A stretch of 64,000 bases of DNA, from contig NZ_JACHNC010000001.1 in NCBI RefSeq assembly GCF_014205215.1, positions 3,291,001 to 3,355,000 of the forward strand, in the 5' to 3' direction. Each line of letters opens with the position of its first letter. Within the stretch, counting starts at the first letter, position 1. A program made the position numbers and the translations under genes. The notes beneath the pieces were generated by a model. It ran no database searches. It saw nothing but the letters and a program-made list of their open reading frames with translations, and had not been told where the DNA came from. Shown piece by piece: positions 57,669 to 64,000 of the stretch. This DNA comes from Actinoplanes lobatus. GTDB lineage: Bacteria; Actinomycetota; Actinomycetes; Mycobacteriales; Micromonosporaceae.

Positions 57669-59191
57669 CCGGCGCGCTCCTGGTCACCGGCACCACCTCC
57701 GACGCCGGCAAGAGCATCCTCACCGCCGGTATCTGCCGCTGGCTGCACCGCAACGGCGTACGCGTCGCACCCTTCAAATCCCAGAACATGTCCAACAACT
57801 CGGCCGTCGTGGTCACCGCGGACGGCCGTGGCGGCGAGCTCGGCCGAGCCCAGGCCATGCAGGCCGCCGCCTGCGGCATAGACCCCGACCTGCGCTTCAA
57901 CCCGGTTCTGCTGAAGCCCGGGAGCGACCGTTCCAGCCAGGTCGTCCTCCTGGGCGAGGCGGTCGACACGGTCACCGCCGGCAACTACCGCACCCTGCGC
58001 CCGCGCCTGGCCGAGACGGCGTTCGCCGCGTTCGAGGAGCTGCGTTCCGCGTACGATGTCCTGATCTGTGAAGGGGCCGGAAGCCCCACCGAGATCAACC
58101 TTCGCGACGGCGACTTCGTCAACATGGGTCTGGCCCGCCGTTTCGGCCTGCCGACCGTGGTGGTCGGCGACATCGACCGCGGCGGCGTGTTCGCCGCCTT
58201 CTTCGGCACGCTGGCCCTGCTCGCCCCGGAGGATCAGGAGCTCGTCGCCGGCTTCGTGATCAACAAGTTCCGCGGGGACCTCGGCCTGCTGCGCCCCGGC
58301 CTCGACATGATCACCAAGGCGACCGGCCGGCCGGTGTACGGCGTCCTGCCGTTCCACCTGGACGTCTGGCTCGACGCGGAGGACTCCCTCGCCTACGGCC
58401 GGGTCCTGGGCCGTCCCGGACCGCCACGCGGAACCGAGTGGCTGCGCGTCGCCGTGGTCCGCCTGCCGCGCATCTCGAACGCCACCGACGTCGAGGCGCT
58501 CGCCGCCGAGCCCGGCGTACAGGTCAGGTTGACGATCGAGCCCGGCGAGATCGCCGACGCCGACCTGGTCGTGCTGCCCGGCTCCAAGGCCACCGTGAGC
58601 GATCTGGCCTGGCTGCGCGAGACCGGCCTGGCCGGCGCGATCCGCGCGCACGCCGCCGCGGGACGCCCGCTGCTCGGCATCTGCGGCGGCTACCAGATGC
58701 TCGCCGAGACCATCCACGACGAGGTGGAGAGCGGCGACGGCACGGTGCCCGGCCTGGGCCTGCTGCCGGTCGGCATCACCTTCGCGGCCCACAAGACGCT
58801 GGCCCGCCCGGCGGGGAACGGCCTGGGCGCGCCGGTGCGCGGCTACGAGATCCATCACGGGTACGTCTCCGCGGGCGTTCCCGACCCGCTGCTGCGGTAC
58901 GACGACGGCCGTCCCGAGGGCGCGGTGGCCGGCAACGTCTACGGCACGCACTGGCACGGCGCCTTCGAGTCGGACGAGTTCCGTCGCCGCTTCCTCACCG
59001 AGGTGGCACGGCAGGCCGGCCGGAGCGGGTTCACGGTCGCCCCGGACACCCGGTTCGCCGCCGTCCGCGAGCGCGCGCTGGACGTACTCGGTGATCTGGT
59101 CGAGGAGAACCTGGACACCGCCGCCCTCTGGCGGCTGATCGAGCAGGGCGCCCCGCCGGGGTTGCCGTTCCTTCCCCCGGGTGCTCCCTAG
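57665..59191 (+). CDS. cobQ: Cobyric acid synthase (CobQ)
   Basis: A 508-aa glutamine-dependent amidotransferase that amidates four carboxylates of adenosylcobyrinic acid a,c-diamide. The N-terminal ATPase shows [31 protein letters not shown] and [14 protein letters not shown]. The C-terminal glutaminase has Cys in [11 protein letters not shown] and His in GTHWHGAFE. Length is typical. It is translationally coupled to cobD; other cobalamin genes are not in the window. Confidence 0.97.
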   Translation: MTGALLVTGTTSDAGKSILTAGICRWLHRNGVRVAPFKSQNMSNNSAVVVTADGRGGELGRAQAMQAAACGIDPDLRFNPVLLKPGSDRSSQVVLLGEAVDTVTAGNYRTLRPRLAETAFAAFEELRSAYDVLICEGAGSPTEINLRDGDFVNMGLARRFGLPTVVVGDIDRGGVFAAFFGTLALLAPEDQELVAGFVINKFRGDLGLLRPGLDMITKATGRPVYGVLPFHLDVWLDAEDSLAYGRVLGRPGPPRGTEWLRVAVVRLPRISNATDVEALAAEPGVQVRLTIEPGEIADADLVVLPGSKATVSDLAWLRETGLAGAIRAHAAAGRPLLGICGGYQMLAETIHDEVESGDGTVPGLGLLPVGITFAAHKTLARPAGNGLGAPVRGYEIHHGYVSAGVPDPLLRYDDGRPEGAVAGNVYGTHWHGAFESDEFRRRFLTEVARQAGRSGFTVAPDTRFAAVRERALDVLGDLVEENLDTAALWRLIEQGAPPGLPFLPPGAP

Positions 59192-59301
59192 GGATCGATC
59201 TCCGGGTCTTCTCCGGGTCGCGGGCAGGGACACGCGTTGCATCGCGGGCGTACGTTGGGCCCGGAAGCGCGGCCCTGCGCCGCGGCAGCGGCGAGGACGG
59301 G

Positions 59302-60390
59302 GTGACACAGATGACCACCGAGGATGACAGCCGGCCGGTGCGCCGCCGGGTGACCCTGACCGGGATCAGCTCACGCGCCTGGGAGCATCCGGCCGACAAG
59401 GGCGCGCTCTCCGCCCTGCGCGAGTTGCGCGGTTTCGACGACGTGGTGAAGACGTTCTTCGGCATGTGGAACGAGCGGGGTTTCCGGCTCATGTTCCTGG
59501 CCGGCGGCATTCGCGTGGACCACCGGCAGTACCCGCGGGTCTACCAGCGGTTCACCGAGGCGGCGGCGGCGCTGGACGTGCCCGACCTGCCGGAGCTGTA
59601 CGTGACGCAGGACCCGCGGATCAACGGTCAGGCGATCGGTCTGGACCGGCCGTTCATCGCGTTGACCACCGGCGCCGTGGAGAAGCTCGACGACGACGAG
59701 TTGCGGGCGCTGCTCGGGCACGAGCTGGGCCACGTGCGCAGCGGCCACGCCGTCTACAAGACCATCATGACGATCCTGACCAACTGGGCGGCGAACCTGA
59801 GCTGGCTGCCGGTCGGCGCGATCGCGTTGCGCGGGATCATCGCGGCGATGCTGGAGTGGTGGCGCAAGGCGGAGCTGTCCGCCGACCGGGCCGGCCTGCT
59901 CGCCGGTCAGGACCCGGCCGCCTCGCTGCGGCTGCTGATGAAGCTGGCCGGCGGTGGGGACCTGTCGCAGATCGACACGGCCGCGTTCCTCGAGCAGGCG
60001 GCGGAGTACGAGGGCGGCGGCGACCTGCGCGACAGCATCCACAAGATCGGCCTGACGGCGTGGAACAGTCACCCCGTACCCGTCGCCCGGGCCGCTGAGC
60101 TGCGGAAGTGGATCGACTCGGGGGAGTACGGGCGGATTCTCGGCGGCGACTACCCGCACCGGGACGGCGACGGGGATGCCTCGGTGTCCGAGGACGTGAA
60201 GGCCGCCGCCAAGGCGTACCGGGAGGACTTCACCACCTCGCAGGACCCGTTGGTGACCCTGGTGCGGCGGTTCGGCGGCGGGGCCGCCGATCTGGCCGGG
60301 TCGGCCGCCGGGAAGGCGTACAACTGGGCCAACGACGCGGCCCGGCGAGGCCGCGGCGACAACGGCGGTGAGGGTACGCCGGACGCATGA
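59302..60390 (+). CDS. M48-family zinc metallopeptidase
   Basis: A 362-aa M48 peptidase. The zinc motif is HELGH at 140-144, third ligand the Glu of KAELSADRAGLL, and a hydrophobic segment (ILTNWAANLSWLPVGAIAL, about 158-180) anchors it. The N-terminus GISSRAWEHPADKGALSALR is typical of actinobacterial M48 proteins. C-terminal tail is disordered. It is unrelated in layout to the larger M48 gene at 3470. GTG 59302; an ATG three codons later is also possible. Confidence 0.88.
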   Translation: MTQMTTEDDSRPVRRRVTLTGISSRAWEHPADKGALSALRELRGFDDVVKTFFGMWNERGFRLMFLAGGIRVDHRQYPRVYQRFTEAAAALDVPDLPELYVTQDPRINGQAIGLDRPFIALTTGAVEKLDDDELRALLGHELGHVRSGHAVYKTIMTILTNWAANLSWLPVGAIALRGIIAAMLEWWRKAELSADRAGLLAGQDPAASLRLLMKLAGGGDLSQIDTAAFLEQAAEYEGGGDLRDSIHKIGLTAWNSHPVPVARAAELRKWIDSGEYGRILGGDYPHRDGDGDASVSEDVKAAAKAYREDFTTSQDPLVTLVRRFGGGAADLAGSAAGKAYNWANDAARRGRGDNGGEGTPDA

Positions 60391-60439
60391 TCCGCATGCC
60401 GCCGATCCGGGCGGGCCGGAGGTTGTCACACTTCCGGCC

Positions 60440-60445
60440 TACGAT
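60440..60445 (+). promoter_or_regulatory. -10 box for leaderless transcript of the M20 gene
   Basis: TACGAT ends exactly 7 nt before the ATG at 60453, which decides that start over the upstream in-frame ATG 60387. Confidence 0.65.
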
Positions 60446-60452
60446 CGGCGGC

Positions 60453-61805
60453 ATGAGCCTGAGTGAATCCGATCTGCGCGCCGCGATCCGGCGCGAGATG
60501 CCCGGTGTCCGCGCCGACCTGGAACGGCTGGTGCGGATCCCGGGTGTCGCTTTCGAGGGTTTCGACCACTCGCACGTCGAGCGGTCCGCGGTGGCGGTCG
60601 CCGAGCTGCTGCGCGGGTGCGGGCTCGACACCGAGATCGTCCGGCACGGCGGGCAGCCCGCCGTGATCGGGCGTAAGGCGGCGCCGGCCGGCGCGCCCAC
60701 CGTGCTGCTCTACGCGCACCACGACGTGCAGCCCGCCGGTGACCCCGCGCTGTGGACCAGCGATCCGTTCGAGCCGGTCGAGCGGGACGGGCGGCTCTAC
60801 GGCCGCGGCGCCGCCGACGACAAGGCCGGGGTGATGGCGCATGTCGCCGCGCTGCGCGCGTTCGGCGATCAGCTGCCGGTCGGCGTGGTCGTCTTCGTCG
60901 AGGGGGAGGAGGAGTACGGCTCGGACTCCCTCGACACGATCATCCACGAGCACCTGGAGGAGCTGCGGTCCGATGTCATCGTGATCGCCGACTCCGGCAA
61001 CTGGGACATCGGCCGGCCGGCCCTGACCACCTCGCTGCGCGGCCTGGTCAACCTGTTCGCCGAGGTCCGGGTGCTGAAGAGCGCGGTGCACAGTGGCATG
61101 TTCGGCGGCCCCGTGCCGGACGCGCTCATCACCCTGGCCCGGCTGCTGGCGACGCTGCACGACGACGACGGCGAGGTGGCGGTGCCCGGCCTGGTGGGCC
61201 GCGAGGGCGCGAGCGTCGACTATCCGGCCGACCGGTTCCGGCACGAGGCCGGCATCCTGGACGGCGTCGACCTGATCGGCCGGGGCACCATCACCGACCG
61301 CATCTGGACCAAGCCGTCCATCTCCGTGCTCGGCGTCGACGCCCCGCGCACCCTGGAGGCGGCCAACGCGTTGCAGCCGACCGCCAAAGCCAAGATCAGC
61401 GTCCGGCTGGCGCCGGGCGAGGACCCCAAGTCGGCGTACGACGCGGTCCGCGCCCACCTGGAGAAGAACGTGCCGTGGGGCGCCCAGCTCGAGGTCACCC
61501 TGGAGAGCGACGGCCAGCCGTGCGTGATCGACGCGACCGGCCCGGTGTACGACGCGGCCCGCGCCGCCTTCCGCTCCGCGTGGGACGGCACCGAGCCGGT
61601 GGACATGGGCGTCGGCGGGTCGATCCCGTTCATCGCCACCTTCCAGGAGCTGTTCCCGGCCGCCGCGATCCTGGTGACCGGCGTCGAGGATCCGTATGCG
61701 GGCGCACACGGACCGGACGAGAGCCTGCACCTCGGTGAGTTCGAGCGCGTCTGTGTGGCCGAGGCGCTGCTGCTCAAGAACGTCGCGGAGACCATGACGA
61801 GGTAG
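60453..61805 (+). CDS. M20-family metallopeptidase (dipeptidase)
   Basis: A 450-aa zinc dipeptidase. Metal ligands and catalytic residues: His90 and Asp91 of LYAHHDVQP, Asp122/123 of GRGAADDKAG, and Glu152/153 of VEGEEEYGS, with the later GTHGPDE-like GAHGPDESLHLGE. The lid domain lies between about 195 and 340 (SLRGLVNLFAEVRVLKSAVH). It is cytoplasmic and should cleave small peptides, by similarity to the carnosinase/CNDP branch. Its transcript appears leaderless from the -10 box at 60440. The monooxygenase gene follows after 13 bp. Confidence 0.92.
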   Translation: MSLSESDLRAAIRREMPGVRADLERLVRIPGVAFEGFDHSHVERSAVAVAELLRGCGLDTEIVRHGGQPAVIGRKAAPAGAPTVLLYAHHDVQPAGDPALWTSDPFEPVERDGRLYGRGAADDKAGVMAHVAALRAFGDQLPVGVVVFVEGEEEYGSDSLDTIIHEHLEELRSDVIVIADSGNWDIGRPALTTSLRGLVNLFAEVRVLKSAVHSGMFGGPVPDALITLARLLATLHDDDGEVAVPGLVGREGASVDYPADRFRHEAGILDGVDLIGRGTITDRIWTKPSISVLGVDAPRTLEAANALQPTAKAKISVRLAPGEDPKSAYDAVRAHLEKNVPWGAQLEVTLESDGQPCVIDATGPVYDAARAAFRSAWDGTEPVDMGVGGSIPFIATFQELFPAAAILVTGVEDPYAGAHGPDESLHLGEFERVCVAEALLLKNVAETMTR

Positions 61806-61818
61806 ATCGGGGTGGCTG

Positions 61819-63294
61819 ATGGCCGAGCTGTCGTGCGAGGTCCTGGTGGTGGGCGCCGGCCCCACCGGGCTGATGCTCGCCAACTGGCTGACCAGACTCG
61901 GGGTTCAGGTGATCGTCGCGGACGGCAAGGACGGTCCGACGATCGAGTCCCGGGCGCTGATCGTGCAGGCGCGCAGTCTGGAGATCTACGACCAGCTCGG
62001 CATCGGCGACCAGGTGCTGGAGGCCGCGCACCGGGCCGAGGCGCTCGCCCCCGGCTTCGGTGCGCGCGGCTTCGGGCGGATCCCGCTCGGGCCACTGGGC
62101 GGGGCGGTCACGCCGTACCCGTACATCGAGGTTCTGGAGCAGAGCCGTAACGAGGAGATCCTCTACGAGAATCTGCAGAAGCTCGGCGGCCAGGTGTTGT
62201 GGGAGTCGCCGGTCACCGCGGTCGTGCAGACCGAGGACGGGGTCGAGGCGAAGGTCGGCAACCACACGGTGTGGGCCCGGTTCTGTGTCGGCTGCGACGG
62301 CGCCAACTCGATGGTCCGCAAGGCGCGGCGGATCGACTTCGAGGGCGTCACCAATCCGCACCGCTTCTTCGTCCTGGACGCGACCGGCGCCGGCGGGCTC
62401 CAGCCGGACGCGATAAACGTCCGCCCGTACCGGGACGATTTCCTGCTCGCCTTCCCGATGCGCGGCGACGGCAACTGGCGGCTGATCGGCCTGGTCCGGG
62501 ACGTGGACGGCGACGGCGCCCTGGACGAGGAGGACGCCCGCGCCCGGATGCTGCGGACGTACGGGGTCACCTACGACCGGTCCCGCTGGTTCGCCACGTA
62601 CCGGGTCCACCACCGGATCGCCGCGGCGTTCCGGGACGGCCCGTTCCTGCTGGCCGGGGACGCCGCCCATGTGCACTCGCCGGTCGGCGGCCAGGGCATG
62701 AACACCGGCCTCCAGGACGCCCACAACCTCGCCTTCAAACTCGCCGACGTGCTGCGCGGCACCCGGAAGGACGGCTGGCTGGACCGCTACGAGGCCGAGC
62801 GCCGCCCGGTCGCCCGGAAACTCGTCGCCACCACCGACCGGGTCTTCGGGTTCCTCACCTCCGGCCGGTGGCCGCTGCGCGTGCTGCGGCGGGTCGCGGT
62901 GCCGCTGCTCGCGCCGGTCGGGGTGCGGGCGCTGCCCGGCTCCTCCGGCGGGTCACGGCTTTTTCAGTACGTGTCGCAGATCCGGATCCACTACCGCCTC
63001 GACCCGGCCGGGACACCCGGGCGGCGGCGGGATCCGGTGGTCGGGCGGCGACTGCCCTGGGCCGACGGCAACCATGCGGCACTGCGGGCCGCCTGCTGGC
63101 AGATTCACGCGTACGGCGGGGTCACCGCGGCCGACGCGCCCGACCTCGGCGTGCCGGTGCACGTCTTCCCGGCGGCGCCGGCCACCGTGCTGCGTCCCGG
63201 CCTGTTCTACCTGGTCCGGCCGGACGGTTTCGTCGCCGCGCGGGCCGAACCGGCCGAGGCCGACACCCTGTTCCGGCACGCCATGGCCAGGTGA
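61819..63294 (+). CDS. FAD-dependent aromatic monooxygenase (PHBH family)
   Basis: A 491-aa flavoprotein hydroxylase. FAD motif VLVVGAGPTGLMLANWL, the DG motif CVGCDGANSMVRK, and the second FAD motif LLAGDAAHVHSPVGGQGMN. These define the class A group (PheA/RdmE/MhpA-like) that hydroxylates phenols or polyketides with NAD(P)H and O2. The C-terminal thioredoxin-like domain (about 390-491, with VHVFPAAPATVLRPGLFYLV) resembles that of the phenol hydroxylase branch. Substrate unknown. ATG 61819 with GGGGTGGC; same strand as the peptidase. Confidence 0.92.
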   Translation: MAELSCEVLVVGAGPTGLMLANWLTRLGVQVIVADGKDGPTIESRALIVQARSLEIYDQLGIGDQVLEAAHRAEALAPGFGARGFGRIPLGPLGGAVTPYPYIEVLEQSRNEEILYENLQKLGGQVLWESPVTAVVQTEDGVEAKVGNHTVWARFCVGCDGANSMVRKARRIDFEGVTNPHRFFVLDATGAGGLQPDAINVRPYRDDFLLAFPMRGDGNWRLIGLVRDVDGDGALDEEDARARMLRTYGVTYDRSRWFATYRVHHRIAAAFRDGPFLLAGDAAHVHSPVGGQGMNTGLQDAHNLAFKLADVLRGTRKDGWLDRYEAERRPVARKLVATTDRVFGFLTSGRWPLRVLRRVAVPLLAPVGVRALPGSSGGSRLFQYVSQIRIHYRLDPAGTPGRRRDPVVGRRLPWADGNHAALRAACWQIHAYGGVTAADAPDLGVPVHVFPAAPATVLRPGLFYLVRPDGFVAARAEPAEADTLFRHAMAR

Positions 63295-63347
63295 GACATG
63301 GTTGTCCACAGGTTGGATCCACGGGTGGCGCCGACGATCGATCCTGT

Positions 63348-63353
63348 TAGGAT
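63348..63353 (+). promoter_or_regulatory. -10 box of the SOS-type gene
   Basis: TAGGAT ends 6 nt before the ATG at 63360, as for a leaderless transcript. Confidence 0.55.
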
Positions 63354-63369
63354 TCGAACATGCGTTCGA
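63354..63369. promoter_or_regulatory. Perfect actinobacterial LexA (SOS) box
   Basis: TCGAAC-ATGC-GTTCGA is identical to the consensus TCGAACNNNNGTTCGA known for mycobacterial LexA. The ATG of the next gene (63360-63362) lies in its central spacer, immediately after a -10 box. Confidence 0.85.
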
Positions 63370-63704
63370 CGACATCGAACACCCCGGCCGCAAGGCTAGG
63401 TCCGACCGCGCAGAGCATGTCGGCTGCCCTTGCCGGCCGCGCGGCCCGGGTGACCCCCGGTTCCGCGCGTGACCCACTCGACCGTCTCCGCACGCGTGAG
63501 CGGATCGAGTCGATCGCCCGGCTTCGTGCCGCGGCTCGCGCCCTCGGAGACGTCGACGTCTCCGGGTGGGACGACGACACCCTCACCGATCACCTCGATG
63601 ACCTCTCCCGGGTGCTCTGCACGCTCGATGCCGAGCTGGCCCGCGTCGCGGACGCGGTCCGGGCCCGTGGCTTCCGCATCGCGGAGGAGCCCAAGGCCGC
63701 ATGA
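63360..63704 (+). CDS. LexA-regulated small protein, function unknown
   Basis: A 114-aa soluble protein. About 40 residues of Ser/Ala/Pro-rich, basic sequence precede an alpha-helical domain (RLRTRERIESIARLRAAARA, then DDDTLTDHLDDLSRVLCTLD and ELARVADAVRARG) with coiled-coil potential. I know no family. A perfect LexA box covers its start codon, so DNA damage should induce it. An ATP-dependent ligase gene follows 52 bp later. The start is fixed by the -10 box and the SOS box; the mRNA is probably leaderless. Confidence 0.7.
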   Translation: MRSTTSNTPAARLGPTAQSMSAALAGRAARVTPGSARDPLDRLRTRERIESIARLRAAARALGDVDVSGWDDDTLTDHLDDLSRVLCTLDAELARVADAVRARGFRIAEEPKAA

Positions 63705-63756
63705 CCGTGCGCGTGCGGGGACACGAAAGACGTAACCGGCTGTCAGGATGGAGATC

Positions 63757-64000
63757 GTGCGGTTTCTCGACATAGCAGCCACCTCGGCCGCCGTCGCCGC
63801 GACCTCGGGCCGCAAGGCCAAGATCGAGCTGCTGGCCGGGGCGTTGCGGCGTCTCGACCCCGGTGAGATCGTCGCCGGGGCGGCGTTCCTGGCCGGCGAG
63901 CTGCGGCAGCGGCAGACCGGCGTGGGCTGGGCGTCCCTGCGTGAGCGGCCACCCGCCGCCGTCGCGGCCACGCTCACCGTGGCCGCGGTCGACGCCGCGA
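63757..64000 (+). CDS. ATP-dependent DNA ligase, LigB-like, 5' part
   Basis: 81 codons are in the window. RFLDIAATSAAVAATSGRKAK, then IELLAGALRRLDPGEIVAGA and GELRQRQTGVGWASLRE match, from memory, the N-terminal DNA-binding domain of the actinobacterial ATP-dependent ligase LigB. The catalytic KxDG motif lies beyond the window. GTG 63757 follows GGATGGAG; an ATG three codons earlier is possible. It follows the SOS-type gene on the same strand, so damage-induced readthrough is plausible. Confidence 0.8.
   Translation, partial: MRFLDIAATSAAVAATSGRKAKIELLAGALRRLDPGEIVAGAAFLAGELRQRQTGVGWASLRERPPAAVAATLTVAAVDAA

Noticed and set aside
61819..63294. Part of an aromatic polyketide cluster
   Set aside because: The PHBH-type monooxygenase has no polyketide synthase, cyclase or regulator nearby; its neighbours are a peptidase and DNA repair genes.

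Overview
The window looks like chromosomal DNA of an actinobacterium of the family Micromonosporaceae, most likely an Actinoplanes species. GC is very high throughout, nearly every real gene has G or C in the third codon position, GTG starts and leaderless -10 boxes (TANNNT about 7 nt before the start codon) are common. The xylose isomerase at 18984-20168 matches, as I remember it, the Actinoplanes missouriensis glucose isomerase in length (394 aa) and in every catalytic residue position (H54, E181, K183, E217, H220, D245, K253, D255, D257). There is no phage, insertion sequence, CRISPR array or biosynthetic gene cluster; this is mostly housekeeping and regulatory chromosome with about 68 protein genes and one tRNA.

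Layout. 1-7500: two GNAT acetyltransferases, a GH20 hexosaminidase, a CYP152-type peroxygenase P450, a membrane M48 protease, and a paired set of small membrane-associated proteins. 7700-12000: a complete conservon (cvnA-B-C-D: sensor kinase, roadblock, DUF742, GTPase), facing a membrane-anchored SARP-type regulator with a C-terminal helix-hairpin-helix. 13700-24800: a lipoprotein, a lactonase, a VWA/solute-binding chimera, the ROK repressor-xylA-xylB locus, a secreted pectate lyase with a ricin-type lectin and an MFS transporter. 24700-31400: GH13 glucosidase, RelA/SpoT-type HD protein, MHYT sensor, a 47-aa GPGG membrane peptide, a nucleotidyltransferase-BON-phosphoesterase operon, a dTMP-kinase-like protein and an SDR. 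31400-37300: a group-2 sigma factor with a long leader, an NlpC/P60 endopeptidase with a long leader, small conserved actinobacterial proteins, a GAF-ANTAR regulator and the haem-degrading enzyme MhuD. 37400-48600: MarR plus DHA2 drug exporter, methyltransferase, a shortened SARP, an atypical NarL regulator, an adhesin-like membrane protein, SerA, an APH-like kinase, a DMT permease and an OmpR-type two-component system. 48600-54000: twin lipoproteins plus a MacAB-like exporter divergent from that two-component system. 54000-64000: tRNA-Arg(UCU), hydrolase, an SSB variant, cobD-cobQ, M48 and M20 peptidases, a flavin monooxygenase, and an SOS-type gene followed by an ATP-dependent DNA ligase that runs off the right edge.

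Functional links supported by context: xylose uptake into central metabolism (XylR-XylA-XylB) next to plant-polymer degradation (pectate lyase); a two-component system probably controlling the adjacent MacAB-like exporter and its lipoproteins; a conservon signalling module; and a DNA-repair corner at the right edge, where a perfect actinobacterial LexA box (63354-63369) sits over the start codon of an uncharacterised 114-aa gene upstream of a LigB-type ligase. Least explained items: that SOS-type gene, the SARP-transmembrane-HhH protein, the SSB with an internal acidic tip, the competing hairpins after it, and the twin CMR(E/D) lipoproteins.
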